The notes under the pieces: generated by a model | The model's input: the letters and a program-made list of their open reading frames with translations, nothing else | Told to the model about the DNA's origin: nothing | Databases searched by the model: none | Program-made: the position numbers and the translations under genes | NCBI RefSeq assembly: GCF_026340975.1 | Contig: NZ_JAPEOS010000003.1 | Span: 1-64,000, forward strand | Reading direction: 5' to 3' | DNA length: 64,000 nucleotides | From: Streptomyces sp. NBC_01214 | GTDB lineage: Bacteria; Actinomycetota; Actinomycetes; Streptomycetales; Streptomycetaceae | Part shown: in pieces, positions 24,965-33,277 of the stretch | How the letters are laid out: the number at the start of each line of letters is the position of its first letter | Position numbering within the stretch: the first letter of the stretch is position 1

Positions 24965-25228
24965 AACCCTCCGGAGGCTCACGGCCATGGCCGGCACCCG
25001 TTCCCCTTCCTCGGGCTGCTCCCTCTGCCCGAACGGCAGGCGATCACCCGCGCCCTGCGCACTGAGACCGTAGGCGGCCTGGTCCTCCTCGGCGCAGCCG
25101 TCCTCGCGCTGATCTGGGCCAACAGCCCGTGGAGCGCGGCCTCTGGGTGGCGGGCAAGGCTCTTGGGTAAAACCCGCGCAGCTCGCGCAATCCGCCGCAT
25201 CAGCCGCCCTCCTGGTGGCGGTGGGTGA
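24965..25228 (+). pseudogene. nhaA N-terminal fragment
   Basis: An 88-codon frame without a start codon reads LPLPERQAITRAL, RTETVGGLVLLGAAVLAL and IWANSPW, which is the first membrane segment of a Na+/H+ antiporter NhaA. It then runs into unrelated sequence. In the next frame a different C-terminus follows (ALLVAVGEAGDWLRRRW, stop near 25286). The rest of the antiporter, about 350 residues, is missing, so this is a deletion scar joining two gene remnants. Confidence 0.75.
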
Positions 25229-25494
25229 AGCCGGTGACTGGTTGCGGCGACGCTGGACCGCACGACGAACCGGCCGCGCGCCCTAACGTTCGCCCGCCGT
25301 CGTGCGGTGACTTCGTCTCACACGGCGGCTTTGCGTGAGTCGGTTGTTGAGAGCCCACAGCACTGCCCCAAGGTCGAGTTCGCCGGTGGCAGACAGGAAA
25401 GTCCCCGCAAGGACTGGTGCAGCGTTGGAGTGCATGTCAACCTAGACGACCTTCCCCCGACTCGGGGTTTTCCCAGGTCAGAGAGGTGATGCTT
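25229..25494. other. intergenic region
   Basis: Tail of the second remnant up to about 25286, then the promoter region of the DUF317-type genes. No clear element recognised apart from GAGAGG just before 25495. Confidence 0.4.
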
Positions 25495-25854
25495 GTGGCC
25501 GTGGAGCTGTCGAACGCCGGATTTCGCACCACGATCGAGAGGTTGCGCTTGCATAGCTGGCTTTTGGGGCCCGGTCAGCCGACCGAGGTCATCGACTGCT
25601 TCCCCGAGGCGAACGGCGACTTCACCCTCATCGTCGACGACAGGGCCGACACCCATATCTCCTCGGCCGACGGCAGGCTCTATCTCGGGTGGTTTCCCGA
25701 CGGCCGCCCCGGGGCCGAGGACGAGGGCTGGGTCCTGGCCGTCACCGGCACCGCGAAGGTTCCCGGCTACCGTGTCGTCTTCGACCCGCAAACCCCGGCA
25801 CGGCTCGTGGTCGCTACCGTTTCCGAGGTGCTCGCCACCGCTCGACGGCAGTAG
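25495..25854 (+). CDS. DUF317-like protein, first of three small genes
   Basis: 119 aa. I choose GTG 25495 because GAGAGG lies 8 nt upstream; ATG 25489 sits too close to it. The protein is soluble and acidic, alternating beta strands with a C-terminal helix (FRTTIERLRLHSWLLGPGQ, RVVFDPQTPARLVVATVSEV). The ending resembles the TP-x-x-LV repeats of DUF317 proteins found in Streptomyces mobile DNA. Two more genes of similar flavour follow on the same strand, suggesting one operon. Function unknown. Confidence 0.62.
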   Translation: MAVELSNAGFRTTIERLRLHSWLLGPGQPTEVIDCFPEANGDFTLIVDDRADTHISSADGRLYLGWFPDGRPGAEDEGWVLAVTGTAKVPGYRVVFDPQTPARLVVATVSEVLATARRQ

Positions 25855-25990
25855 TGCCCACGCCGCCTGGAGGCCGGTGCGCTCGCCTCCCGTTCTCCAT
25901 TGGCTCGCGCGTCCTTCCGTGGTCCGTTCCCGCAGGCCGCGCGGCGCACATTCGCACCCACCACAACGCTTTCCACCTGTGAGGAGAACC

Positions 25991-26317
25991 GTGGCCCCCC
26001 AGCCCGAGCCCGGCGCCGAGATGACCGTCGCCGACCTGATGGAACGACTGTCTGCGGCAGCCCCTGCCGCCCGCGTTCGGCTCGCGATCAATCCTTTCTT
26101 TCCCATGGCTCACAAGATGGGCACGGTGACAGTGGGCACGGAGCAGGACGGGAGCCCGATTGTCTATCTTGCCGAGGGCGCGGAGGCGGTGCAGTACGGG
26201 TACCTCCCCAGGCCAGTCGCCGAAGCCCTTACCTGGATGCCTCCGGTCGAGCCGCCTGTCCGTGGACGGCGGCTGCGCGCCGTCTCCGACGACGATACGA
26301 GCCGCGACACTCCCTGA
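25991..26317 (+). CDS. small hypothetical protein preceding the DUF317 gene
   Basis: 108 aa from GTG 25991, with GAGGAG 5 nt upstream. Soluble; its first part is helical (MTVADLMERLSAAAPAARVR) and the rest resembles a compact beta domain (GTVTVGTEQDGSPIVYLAEG). I do not recognise the family. It is in the same frame as the next gene and is separated from it by its own TGA and 15 bases. Probably co-expressed with the flanking DUF317-type genes. Confidence 0.65.
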   Translation: MAPQPEPGAEMTVADLMERLSAAAPAARVRLAINPFFPMAHKMGTVTVGTEQDGSPIVYLAEGAEAVQYGYLPRPVAEALTWMPPVEPPVRGRRLRAVSDDDTSRDTP

Positions 26318-26332
26318 CGACAAGGAGCACTT

Positions 26333-27112
26333 CTGCCCCCGTCCCCTGATTTCCCTTCCCTTCCCGCGTACTGGGTCACCCCGCGCCATCTCGCTGGCGA
26401 TGACGGCCTCCTTGCTGACCAGGTCGGCTCCCACCTCACCGCGGCGGGCTGGACCAGCCTCACCCTCGTCCGGGGCCGACGTGAGCCCGACGAATCGGAC
26501 GACGCCCGGCAGGTTCTCCGCAGCACCGTCCTGTACATCGCTTCGGACGCACTGAGCTGGGCGCAGTGGGTGCTGGCCGACGAGCCCATCCTCCTGGGCG
26601 ATCAGCCGGTGGCATGGACGGTTTCTGCCCGCGCCACCCCCACCAGCCTTCCCCAGTGGAATGCGTACTTCTCCGTCGGCACCCCGTCCGAGGCTGTCAC
26701 CGACTTCCTGCTCGCCCTGGAGGACCGCCCGGATCCCGCCCACGGCTACGCCGGACCGCAGGTGGTTCTCGACGCGCTGGTCGGCAGCGGCTGGATCGGT
26801 GACATCGATAACCCAACCGCCATGTCCGACCCGCGGCTGGCCGCCACCATGGCCTTGACCGCTTTGCCGGATGAGGGCATTCAGGACGGCGACCCGCTCG
26901 TCCTTGATCCTGAGGCGGAAGCGGCGGGATGGCAGGCATGGTGTGAACCACGGATGGGCGCTGGTCTCCTGTGGGCTGCCATGTTCTCCGCCAGTACGCC
27001 GCATGATCTCGTTGCGGCCTTCGCCGCCTCTCTGGCCTCACCCGCACCGGTGCTGCGCCACTCCTTGCCGGAGAGCAGCGAGGGCCAGCTCACTGTGCAG
27101 CCGACTGTCTGA
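26333..27112 (+). CDS. DUF317-domain protein, apparent CTG start
   Basis: About 259 aa with two DUF317-type halves: residues about 11-120 (YWVTPRHLAGDDG; WNAYFSVGTPSEAV) and 125-250 (MSDPRLAATMALTALPDEG; MFSASTPHDLVAAFAASL). The coding frame is clearly conserved from YWVTPRHLAG onward, but an in-frame TGA (26315) lies just upstream, and the first ATG/GTG/TTG is at 26570, far inside the first domain. The sequence AAGGAG-CACTT-CTG fits a ribosome binding site with a CTG start at 26333. A start at CTT 26330 or a sequence error is the alternative. Function unknown. Ends 3 bases before a terminator. Confidence 0.72.
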   Translation: MPPSPDFPSLPAYWVTPRHLAGDDGLLADQVGSHLTAAGWTSLTLVRGRREPDESDDARQVLRSTVLYIASDALSWAQWVLADEPILLGDQPVAWTVSARATPTSLPQWNAYFSVGTPSEAVTDFLLALEDRPDPAHGYAGPQVVLDALVGSGWIGDIDNPTAMSDPRLAATMALTALPDEGIQDGDPLVLDPEAEAAGWQAWCEPRMGAGLLWAAMFSASTPHDLVAAFAASLASPAPVLRHSLPESSEGQLTVQPTV

Positions 27113-27115
27113 TAC

Positions 27116-27151
27116 GCCGACGGCCGGACCCCCATGGGTCCGGCCGTCGGC
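27116..27151. terminator. intrinsic terminator
   Basis: Perfect 16-bp stem GCCGACGGCCGGACCC / GGGTCCGGCCGTCGGC with loop CCAT, followed by CTTTTCCT. Serves the DUF317 operon and possibly the converging minus-strand gene. Confidence 0.9.
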
Positions 27152-27416
27152 CTTTTCCTAGCAGTACGCTCATCGATCGATTTGCCGCTCTAGGAGACGG
27201 TCGCGATGCTGCCGACGACCGATGACCGACGACCCGCCCGGCCTCAGCGCTTGTGTGCGAGTCCGGCGGGGCGCCAGGCTCAGGCGGTCGCCTCTGGCCA
27301 CCGGTCAGCGGCCGTGACCCGTGGTACCTCCGGGCGGTTGGTCGCCGGGCTGGTGCCAGTGCGCAGCTGGAAGACTCCCGTCTGCGGCCAGGTCTTCCGT
27401 GAGATGGGTAGCAGGC

Positions 27417-28090
27417 TCAGCGGGCCGATGCCTTGGCCAGGGCGGTCTGCCCGTGGACCGCGACTTCCGCCGGGCTGCCGGAGACGACCAGCAGCACGGC
27501 CCGTCGCGAATCACGTTCTGCTGGACGACGGTGCGCCGCCCGTCGGCGGTGACGGTGAGGGCCGGTCCCCACTGCTTGTCACCGAGACGGGGCACCGGCA
27601 CCGTCTGGGTGCGGACCTCTGCCACGGTGGTGGCGGTGACCAGCTGGTACGAAGGGCAGGCGCCCATCGCGGTCATGATCCGTCCGACTCCCACAGCAAG
27701 GTCCTTGGGCGGCGCGGAGTACAGCTCCTCGGCCAGCTGGGTGCCGCCGGGGCCGGAGAAGACCCGCTTCCCCTGGTTCGGGAACACCGCGTACGGGTTG
27801 CCCGCGGCGCTGCCCAGCTGCTCCAGCTGCGGGCAGCCCACGACGGACGCCTCGGGCGAAGCCGCGGATGCAGCGGGGCGGGCAGCGATGCCGGGGCCGA
27901 GATCGTCGGCGGTGAGCAGCCGGTCCGCCAGCCGCTCCGACGGCAGCACTTCGTGGTCGCTGGCGGTGGGTATGGAGGCTTCCGCCCGAGGTGCTGCAGA
28001 CGCCGTGGCGGAGGGCGGGGCGGACCAACTGGTCAGCGCCCAGAGGGCGAGGCAGGTGCTGGTGAGGACGGTGGAATGGCGCAGGCGCAT
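27417..28090 (-). pseudogene. secreted Streptomyces protein with C-terminal frameshift
   Basis: Starts at ATG 28090 with a Sec signal peptide (MRLRHSTVLTSTCLALWAL). The mature part includes LPSERLADRLLTADDLGPG, a two-Cys core (VVGCPQLEQLG, AMGACPSYQL) and VPVPRLGDKQWGPALTV. Near 27500, after NVIRDG, the frame goes out of register: the neighbouring frame reads VLLVVSGSPAEVAVHGQTAL, then AKASAR and stop at 27417. Reading straight through instead gives a low-complexity Arg/Pro tail to about 27305. A one-base deletion or sequencing error in the GGCCC run is the simplest cause. The family looks like extracytoplasmic sensor-domain lipoproteins; function unknown. Confidence 0.62.
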
Positions 28091-28185
28091 TCGGGTTCTC
28101 TGGGTCGGATGCGGGTGTGCTGACCGTGGCCGACTCCTCAGAGCGGCAGGGAAGGAACACAAGAGTCCATGGGCGCGGTACCCGC

Positions 28186-28617
28186 TCAGTGGCCGATGGA
28201 GCGCAGGCCCTCCTCGAGCGTGCCGAACTTGCCATTGCTCGGGCCGCTGTTGCGGTTGTACCAGGCCACGTCCAGCCGCGGCTCCAAGGTCTCGTGGCCG
28301 GCGCGGCAGCGCAGCCAGATCCGCCCCTCAGTGCACAGGACGACCCAGTCCCGGTACGCCGCGCACTGCGGGCAGGCACGGACATCGCCTTCGACGACCA
28401 GGAGGCGCGGCCACGGCATGAGCCGGCCCGCCAGGTCGTCATCGGTGTCCATGCGGAACTCCGGCGGCAGGAAGTCGTCCACCACCGGGGCGGCCGGAGC
28501 GGGGGCGGGCGTCTGCTGCACCGGGTCGGGCCACTGCGGTTCCGGGTGCGCCAGCCACGGGACACCCGTCGGCCCCAGCTCCGAACGCTCCTGCTTGGCC
28601 TTCCTGCGACCGAACAC
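28186..28617 (-). CDS. zinc-ribbon-like hypothetical protein
   Basis: 143 aa from GTG 28617 with GGAGGGGAG upstream. The N-terminus is basic (FGRRKAKQERSELG), followed by a Pro/Ala linker. The C-terminal half contains a four-Cys pattern: ACPQC, then VLCTEGRIWLRCRAGH, consistent with a zinc ribbon. Placed just downstream of the relaxase gene on the same strand, as is common on actinomycete mobile elements. No defined function. Confidence 0.62.
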   Translation of the reverse strand: MFGRRKAKQERSELGPTGVPWLAHPEPQWPDPVQQTPAPAPAAPVVDDFLPPEFRMDTDDDLAGRLMPWPRLLVVEGDVRACPQCAAYRDWVVLCTEGRIWLRCRAGHETLEPRLDVAWYNRNSGPSNGKFGTLEEGLRSIGH

Positions 28618-28718
28618 TTGGGCTCCCCTCCCAGTCGGCTCCCCGCACACGGCGGTGGGTCAAGAAGCGTGCCCCATAGGCCCCACCAGCGGCAACTCGC
28701 GAACTCCTGAAAGCCAGG

Positions 28719-30428
28719 TCACCTCCGGCGGCGCTGCGTGCCCTTCGCTGCCGGGCTCTCGGCCTTCGGTCCGGCGCCGCCCGACGAGGCGGTGGCGCCT
28801 TCGGGCAAGGCCATCGTCTGGGCGTCGGCCGGCAGGTCCGCAGCGCGGCGCAGCCGCCACACCAGCACGTCGGACACCGACTCGGCGCTCCCCAGCTCCC
28901 GTCGGGTGGCGGCGTCGGCCAGCAGGGCGGTGGCGTCGTATCCGGCTGCCTCGGCATCGGCCAGGGTCGCCGCCAGCGCCGACCATCCGGCTTCGGCCAG
29001 GACCTGCTCCGCCAGCTCAGCCGGCAGCGCTTCCCGGACTCGGAGGACCTGGCGGCGCAGCACTGGAAGGGCCAGCGACCGGCCCCGTACGGCGAGCACG
29101 CCCATCGGCTGCGCGGAGGCGGCCCGGTAGGCCGTGCGCAGGTGATGGGCAGCCTGCTGGGCGGCAGAGGCCTGCTGGGCGTGTGCCTTCTTCCCGTGCC
29201 AGTGCGCGGCTACGGTCACCAGGAAGAACACGGCGTCGATCACCATTGCGGTCGTCGCCCCGTCCTCGCCCCGCCCGAGTGCAGGACCGCTGTAGACGAG
29301 GTCGCGGGCAGCCTGGCGAAGGGCCCGGTCGTGACCGCGTTCGGCCCGCACGTGGGAGCGGGAGGCTCGTTCGAACAGGAATGCGGCGTCTCGTAGTTCG
29401 CGCCGGGTGTGGGCGGCGGACGTCTTCGAGAGCGCGTCCAGGACCTCACCGGCAGCGGCGATGTATGCCGCGGCCACCCCGTCGTCCGCCCCGTCCATGA
29501 CCAGCACCGCCTGCCACAGCGCCGTGCTTGCCCGGCGCCGCGCCGATGCGGGCCCCGACGGCACCGACTGCTCAGCGCCCTGACTGGTCCGGCGGCCGGA
29601 CCAGCGCTCCCGGATCCGCGGCAGGGATAGGTCCGGGCCCAACTTCGAGCCCGGGTAGAAGACCGGTTCCCCTTGGGCGTTGACGTCTCCGGGCAGCGCG
29701 ACCGTGTACCCGAGGAGGTCACCGGACGGTGCGACGCGCGTGCGCACCAGAACGCCGGCGTCGCCCAGGCGGTCGAAGAACTCCTTCTCGTTCTCGGCGC
29801 CGGCCACGGCACGCCGGACGGTCTCGCGGAGTTCCTCGCGGGGGGTGCGCTCGCGGCCCTGGCGGGCGGCCTTGTGGCGTTCGGCGCTGGTGGGCCGCTT
29901 GGCGGCGGTGCCGTCACCGGGGTTGAGGCGGCGCAGCCCCAGTTCCTCTTCCAGGCGGCGGGCCTCGGCCTGGACGCGGACGGCGTCGAAGTCGAGTTCC
30001 GGACGGTTGCCGTCCTCGCGTACCAGGGTGGCGAGGATGTGGATGTGGTCGTCCGCGTGCCGTACGGCGACCCAGCGGCAGCCGGAGCCTTGGTCGGGGT
30101 CGTCGATGCCGGCGGCGGCGACCATGCGGCGGGCGACGTCGCCCCATTCCTCGTCGGACAGGGTCCGGTCGGTGGGGCCGTTGCGAACCGACAGGTGCCA
30201 CACGTGCTTCGCCGGCCGCTCGTCTTCGGCGAGCAGCGCCAGGGGCTGGTCGAGGAGTTGCTGGAGCTGCTTGTACGTGACCTCGGGATCGCGGCCGGGG
30301 TCGGGGGCGCCATGGTCCCAGGAGGCCACCAGGTGCGGGTCGACGTGCTCCTCGGCCTTGCCGGGCCCGTACAGGTAGCACAGGAGGCCGATGGTGCGCT
30401 GCCCGCGCTTGTGGATTTTGGGGACCAT
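28719..30428 (-). CDS. relaxase/mobilisation nuclease (MOBP/VirD2-like)
   Basis: 569 aa from ATG 30428; the frame extends upstream only through antisense-like sequence. It should nick oriT through a Tyr and pilot the strand into the recipient. The relaxase domain is in the first 220 residues: IGLLCYLYGPGKAEEH with candidate nucleophile Tyr18 or Tyr20, and the metal-binding histidine motif RHADDHIHILA at 123-133. The remaining 350 residues are mostly helical, with no recognisable helicase or primase motif. It follows mobC by 14 bases. No TraB/FtsK or type IV secretion gene is visible, so transfer probably needs a helper. Confidence 0.85.
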   Translation of the reverse strand: MVPKIHKRGQRTIGLLCYLYGPGKAEEHVDPHLVASWDHGAPDPGRDPEVTYKQLQQLLDQPLALLAEDERPAKHVWHLSVRNGPTDRTLSDEEWGDVARRMVAAAGIDDPDQGSGCRWVAVRHADDHIHILATLVREDGNRPELDFDAVRVQAEARRLEEELGLRRLNPGDGTAAKRPTSAERHKAARQGRERTPREELRETVRRAVAGAENEKEFFDRLGDAGVLVRTRVAPSGDLLGYTVALPGDVNAQGEPVFYPGSKLGPDLSLPRIRERWSGRRTSQGAEQSVPSGPASARRRASTALWQAVLVMDGADDGVAAAYIAAAGEVLDALSKTSAAHTRRELRDAAFLFERASRSHVRAERGHDRALRQAARDLVYSGPALGRGEDGATTAMVIDAVFFLVTVAAHWHGKKAHAQQASAAQQAAHHLRTAYRAASAQPMGVLAVRGRSLALPVLRRQVLRVREALPAELAEQVLAEAGWSALAATLADAEAAGYDATALLADAATRRELGSAESVSDVLVWRLRRAADLPADAQTMALPEGATASSGGAGPKAESPAAKGTQRRRR

Positions 30429-30442
30429 GGTGGTGTGGAGTC

Positions 30443-31132
30443 CTAGTTGTGTTCGAGGAGCTGGGCGGTGGCGCCCTGGACGCGGGCGGAGGCGCGGTGG
30501 ACCGCGTCGAGCACGGCGTCGAGCTGGGCGTCGGGCGGCTGGGCACCGGAGTTGATCGCGCGGACCAGCTGGTTCAGGTTGTTGCCGATCTGTCCGAGGT
30601 GGCGACGGGCAGCGAACAGCTCGGCGACCATCTCGCGGCGCCCTGCGATGGCCGCAGCGCTGGTCTGCGGATCGCGGGAGGCGCTGAGGGCGGCGCGGGC
30701 GAAGAAGCCGGCGAGGGTGACGCCGGCTGTCTTGGCAGCGGTCGCGACGAGCACGAGCTCGTCGTCGCTCATACGGACGCTGCACACGTTGGGGCGCTGA
30801 CGGCGCTTGTACGTACGGCGTCGCGTACGGGCGGCTGAGGGTGCAGCTGAGGCTGACGCGGCTTCGTGCGTGGGTTGTTGGTCCCCTCCTGGCTGCGATC
30901 CGCCCTCGGTCGCAGCCTCCTCGTCGGGCGTCCCCCGGCGCCGGACGAGGCCCTGCCCACCAGGGGCAGGGAACCCTTTGGACACTCCGCCGATGGTGGA
31001 GTGCCCAAAGGGATAACTTGCTCCTCCTGGGAGTGAGTTGACGTCGGGAGAACGGTCCTCGCGGGCGCAGGATTCGGCCGACCTGACGGTCCTGTTCAGC
31101 TCCGGTTCGCGCTGGTGTTCAGCAGACTGCAT
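30443..31132 (-). CDS. MobC-like relaxosome accessory protein
   Basis: The conserved part is the last 120 residues: a ribbon-helix-helix-like start (PNVCSVRMSDDELVLVATAA), GVTLAGFFARAAL, and the MobC signature LGQIGNNLNQLVRAINSG. The long N-terminal region is Pro/Gln/Ala-rich and basic. The start is unsure: ATG 31132 (AAGGAG 11 nt upstream) gives 229 aa, while a GTG at 31004-31006 lies within the inverted repeat described next. Known MobC proteins bind near oriT and help the relaxase open the duplex. Confidence 0.75.
   Translation of the reverse strand: MQSAEHQREPELNRTVRSAESCAREDRSPDVNSLPGGASYPFGHSTIGGVSKGFPAPGGQGLVRRRGTPDEEAATEGGSQPGGDQQPTHEAASASAAPSAARTRRRTYKRRQRPNVCSVRMSDDELVLVATAAKTAGVTLAGFFARAALSASRDPQTSAAAIAGRREMVAELFAARRHLGQIGNNLNQLVRAINSGAQPPDAQLDAVLDAVHRASARVQGATAQLLEHN
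30974..31025. promoter_or_regulatory. putative oriT: 15-bp inverted repeat and nic-like sequence
   Basis: CCCTTTGGACACTCC and GGAGTGCCCAAAGGG form a 15-bp inverted repeat with one mismatch and a 9-nt spacer. Immediately after the right arm comes TAACTTGCTCCT, similar in layout to the R1162/RSF1010 nic region (inverted repeat followed by TAAGTGCGCCCT). It lies near the 5' end of mobC, the usual place for oriT of mobilisable plasmids. Alternatively it is an operator or terminator. Confidence 0.5.
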
Positions 31133-31224
31133 GGGCGCTTTGGCTCCTTCCGGGAGGCCAGGTGGTGGGGGAACGGGACGGCGGCCCTGGTACTGGTCCA
31201 GGCCGCCGTCGGGACAGGGTTTGG

Positions 31225-31416
31225 TCACTGGCACAGGGCGCAGCGCTCGAAGTGCCTGGCCAGGGCCCTGGCCATGTTCTGCTTCATGCCCCAGGCGTGC
31301 CGGGTGCTCGCCTTCGCCGCGCTGCTGCCCTCGTGCCGGGCGGCATGGCCGCGCAGGAAGGCGATGTCGCGCTCGTATCCGGCCTTCATGTCGGCGAGTC
31401 GGGTGCAGGTCTTCAT
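31225..31416 (-). CDS. small hypothetical protein coupled to the DUF2637 gene
   Basis: 63 aa from ATG 31416, overlapping the stop of the upstream gene as ATGA. Highly basic and helical (TRLADMKAGYERDIAFLRGH; MARALARHFERCALC), with Cys at 4 and a C-x2-C end. Lies between the DUF2637 gene and mobC in the mobilisation operon. Function unknown. Confidence 0.65.
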   Translation of the reverse strand: MKTCTRLADMKAGYERDIAFLRGHAARHEGSSAAKASTRHAWGMKQNMARALARHFERCALCQ

Positions 31417-32429
31417 CGGTGGGTGGCTCCTTCGTGGGACTTGGGGGAGGCGGTCGCAGAGCGAAGCGCGGTCAGGACGGGGCCAATGTGCTCGTTGCCG
31501 AGGGGGATGCCGCGGGCGCGCATGATGCTCCGCAGCTGGGTTCGGGTGATCTGCTCGTTCCCATCCGCAGCCAGGGCTGCGGGGACGTCCGGGAGGACCA
31601 GCTCGACAACCTCTTCCTCGGACAGGCGGCGCGGTCCGGTCCGGCGCTCGGACCGTCCGGCGTGGACCTTCGCCCGGACGGTCCGGGGACGTACCGGTCC
31701 GGTCCGAGTCCGCCGCGGTCCGGGTTTCGGGCTGGGGCGGTCCGGTCCGGCGGGGGTGTCGGTCCGGGTTTCGTCGTGGTCCGGGTTCGGTCCGGTCCGG
31801 GTCTTTGCCGGGTCTGGTGGTGCGGTGGTCCGGCTTGGGTCCGGGGCCGGTCCGGGTTTCGGGCTGGGGCGGTCCGGTCCGGCGGGGGTGTCGGTCCGGG
31901 TTTCGTCGTGGTCCGGGTTCGGTCCGGTCCGGGTCTCTGCCGGGTCCGGTGGTGCGGTGGTCCGGCGCGGGCCGGGGCCGGTCCAGGTTTCGGTTGGGCC
32001 GTTCCGCAGGGGCCGGGCGATGCGCTGGTGGATCTGCCGCATCAGGACTCCGAAGGCCAGCATCGCGCCCGTCGGAGGGACGGCTGCGACCACGTAGTCC
32101 AGGAGCGGGACCGGACTGCCGGTGGTGCCGCTGACGCCGGCGACGTTCAGCGCGATCGATCCGGCCGACCCTGCGGCCGTCAGCCCGATTGCCCACCAGT
32201 CCGTCACCCGGCGCAGACCCGCTCGCAGCATCAGCAGCTCGCCGGCCACGATGAACATGTCCAGCGTGGCAGGCCAGGCCCACTGCCGGATGGGCGAGCG
32301 GTCCAGGCCGTGCCTCCCAGCGACTTCGGCGAGGTGGGCGTAGGAGAGCCAGAATCCGGCGCCGGTCAAGACGATGATCACCGTCCCGGCAGCGATCAGG
32401 GCGTATCGGTCGGCGGTCTCCTCGGTCAA
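31413..32429 (-). CDS. DUF2637 membrane protein (spread-protein-like) with tandem repeat
   Basis: 338 aa from TTG 32429 with AAGGGAG upstream. Four hydrophobic segments in the first 130 residues (ALIAAGTVIIVLTGAGF, LDMFIVAGELLML, WWAIGLTAAGSAG, VVAAVPPTGAMLAFGVL) match the DUF2637 family of actinomycete plasmids and integrative elements. A Pro/Arg/Thr/Asp-rich linker carries two nearly identical 44-residue repeats, and a cytosolic end follows (LSEEEVVELVLPDVPAALA). It may act in plasmid spread or element maintenance; no direct evidence. Confidence 0.76.
   Translation of the reverse strand: MTEETADRYALIAAGTVIIVLTGAGFWLSYAHLAEVAGRHGLDRSPIRQWAWPATLDMFIVAGELLMLRAGLRRVTDWWAIGLTAAGSAGSIALNVAGVSGTTGSPVPLLDYVVAAVPPTGAMLAFGVLMRQIHQRIARPLRNGPTETWTGPGPRRTTAPPDPAETRTGPNPDHDETRTDTPAGPDRPSPKPGPAPDPSRTTAPPDPAKTRTGPNPDHDETRTDTPAGPDRPSPKPGPRRTRTGPVRPRTVRAKVHAGRSERRTGPRRLSEEEVVELVLPDVPAALAADGNEQITRTQLRSIMRARGIPLGNEHIGPVLTALRSATASPKSHEGATHR
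31721..31984. repeat. two tandem 132-bp units inside the DUF2637 gene
   Basis: Two consecutive copies (31721-31852 and 31853-31984) differ at only a few positions and keep the frame, encoding a repeated Pro/Arg/Asp-rich linker (RTGPNPDHDETRTDTPAG in each). A recent unequal exchange or slippage is likely. Confidence 0.85.
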
Positions 32430-32520
32430 GGGCTCCCTTTCTCCGGGCTTGCTGTGGGGCGTGGTGTGTGGCCGTCGGCGGCGCGCATGGCCGACCGGGC
32501 GGGAGGTGGCGCCGGGCAGG

Positions 32521-33165
32521 TCATGCCGCCTTCCGCAGAGCGTCGTTGAGCTCGCGCGTCTGGGCCTGGCGCGGCACCTGGCAGAACGTTTCCTCGGGTG
32601 CGCTTCCGTGGTCGTCCTCGTCGTTGCTGCCGGCGGGGCTGGCCTGGCTGTCCGCGGCGGGGACCTTCCAGTACCGGTCGCGGTCTGCCACTGCGTGCGC
32701 CGCCCGGCGCAGGAGGTCGCGGGCGTGGTCGAAATCGACCCCGAGGACGTAGGCCAGCCGTGAGGTGCTCCAGCCGCGTACGTGGGCGGCGCGGGTGACG
32801 GCGTCGCGCTCGGCGGCAGAAAGGTGGACGTCCCGGCCCATGAGGGCGGCGCGGACCCGCTGGTAGTCGAGTCGCTTGGCGACCTTGGCCCGCCAGGGCT
32901 TGCGTTCCGCCTCGGTCAGCCCGCCCCACAGGCCCCAGCGGATGTCGTTGTCCATGGCATGGGTGAAGCATTCCTGCCGCACGGGGCAGGCGCCGCACAA
33001 GGTCTTGGCCTCGGCGATGTCGGCGTGGGCCCGCGGCGCGGGGAAGAACATCCGGTCCGCTTCGGCAGTGTCCAGGTCGTGGCAGTTCCCTCGGTCGTGC
33101 CACGAGATGTCGGCGATGCCACGCAGGTCGGGCACGGGCTGGGTGTTGGTGGTGATTTGGCGCAT
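32521..33165 (-). CDS. WhiB-family iron-sulfur transcriptional regulator
   Basis: 214 aa from ATG 33165. The four [4Fe-4S] ligands are present: Cys28 (GNCHD), then Cys57, Cys60 and Cys66 (LCGACPVRQEC), followed by GLWGG at 78-82. WhiB-like proteins bind sigma factors and respond to redox or NO. The C-terminal 120 residues are longer than usual and include a second HTH-like region (TSRLAYVLGVDFDHARDLL). It lies in the replication/mobilisation gene run. Plasmid and phage WhiB homologues often interfere with host regulators. Confidence 0.9.
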   Translation of the reverse strand: MRQITTNTQPVPDLRGIADISWHDRGNCHDLDTAEADRMFFPAPRAHADIAEAKTLCGACPVRQECFTHAMDNDIRWGLWGGLTEAERKPWRAKVAKRLDYQRVRAALMGRDVHLSAAERDAVTRAAHVRGWSTSRLAYVLGVDFDHARDLLRRAAHAVADRDRYWKVPAADSQASPAGSNDEDDHGSAPEETFCQVPRQAQTRELNDALRKAA

Positions 33166-33277
33166 GGGATGGGTCTCCAGGGCATGCCGGATAGCGGCGC
33201 GCGGGTGCGGCACGCAGCGGTGGGTGCCAGCTGACCGGCTCGCTGGCCGGGCGGTGGAAGGTGGTGGGCGCAGGTGG

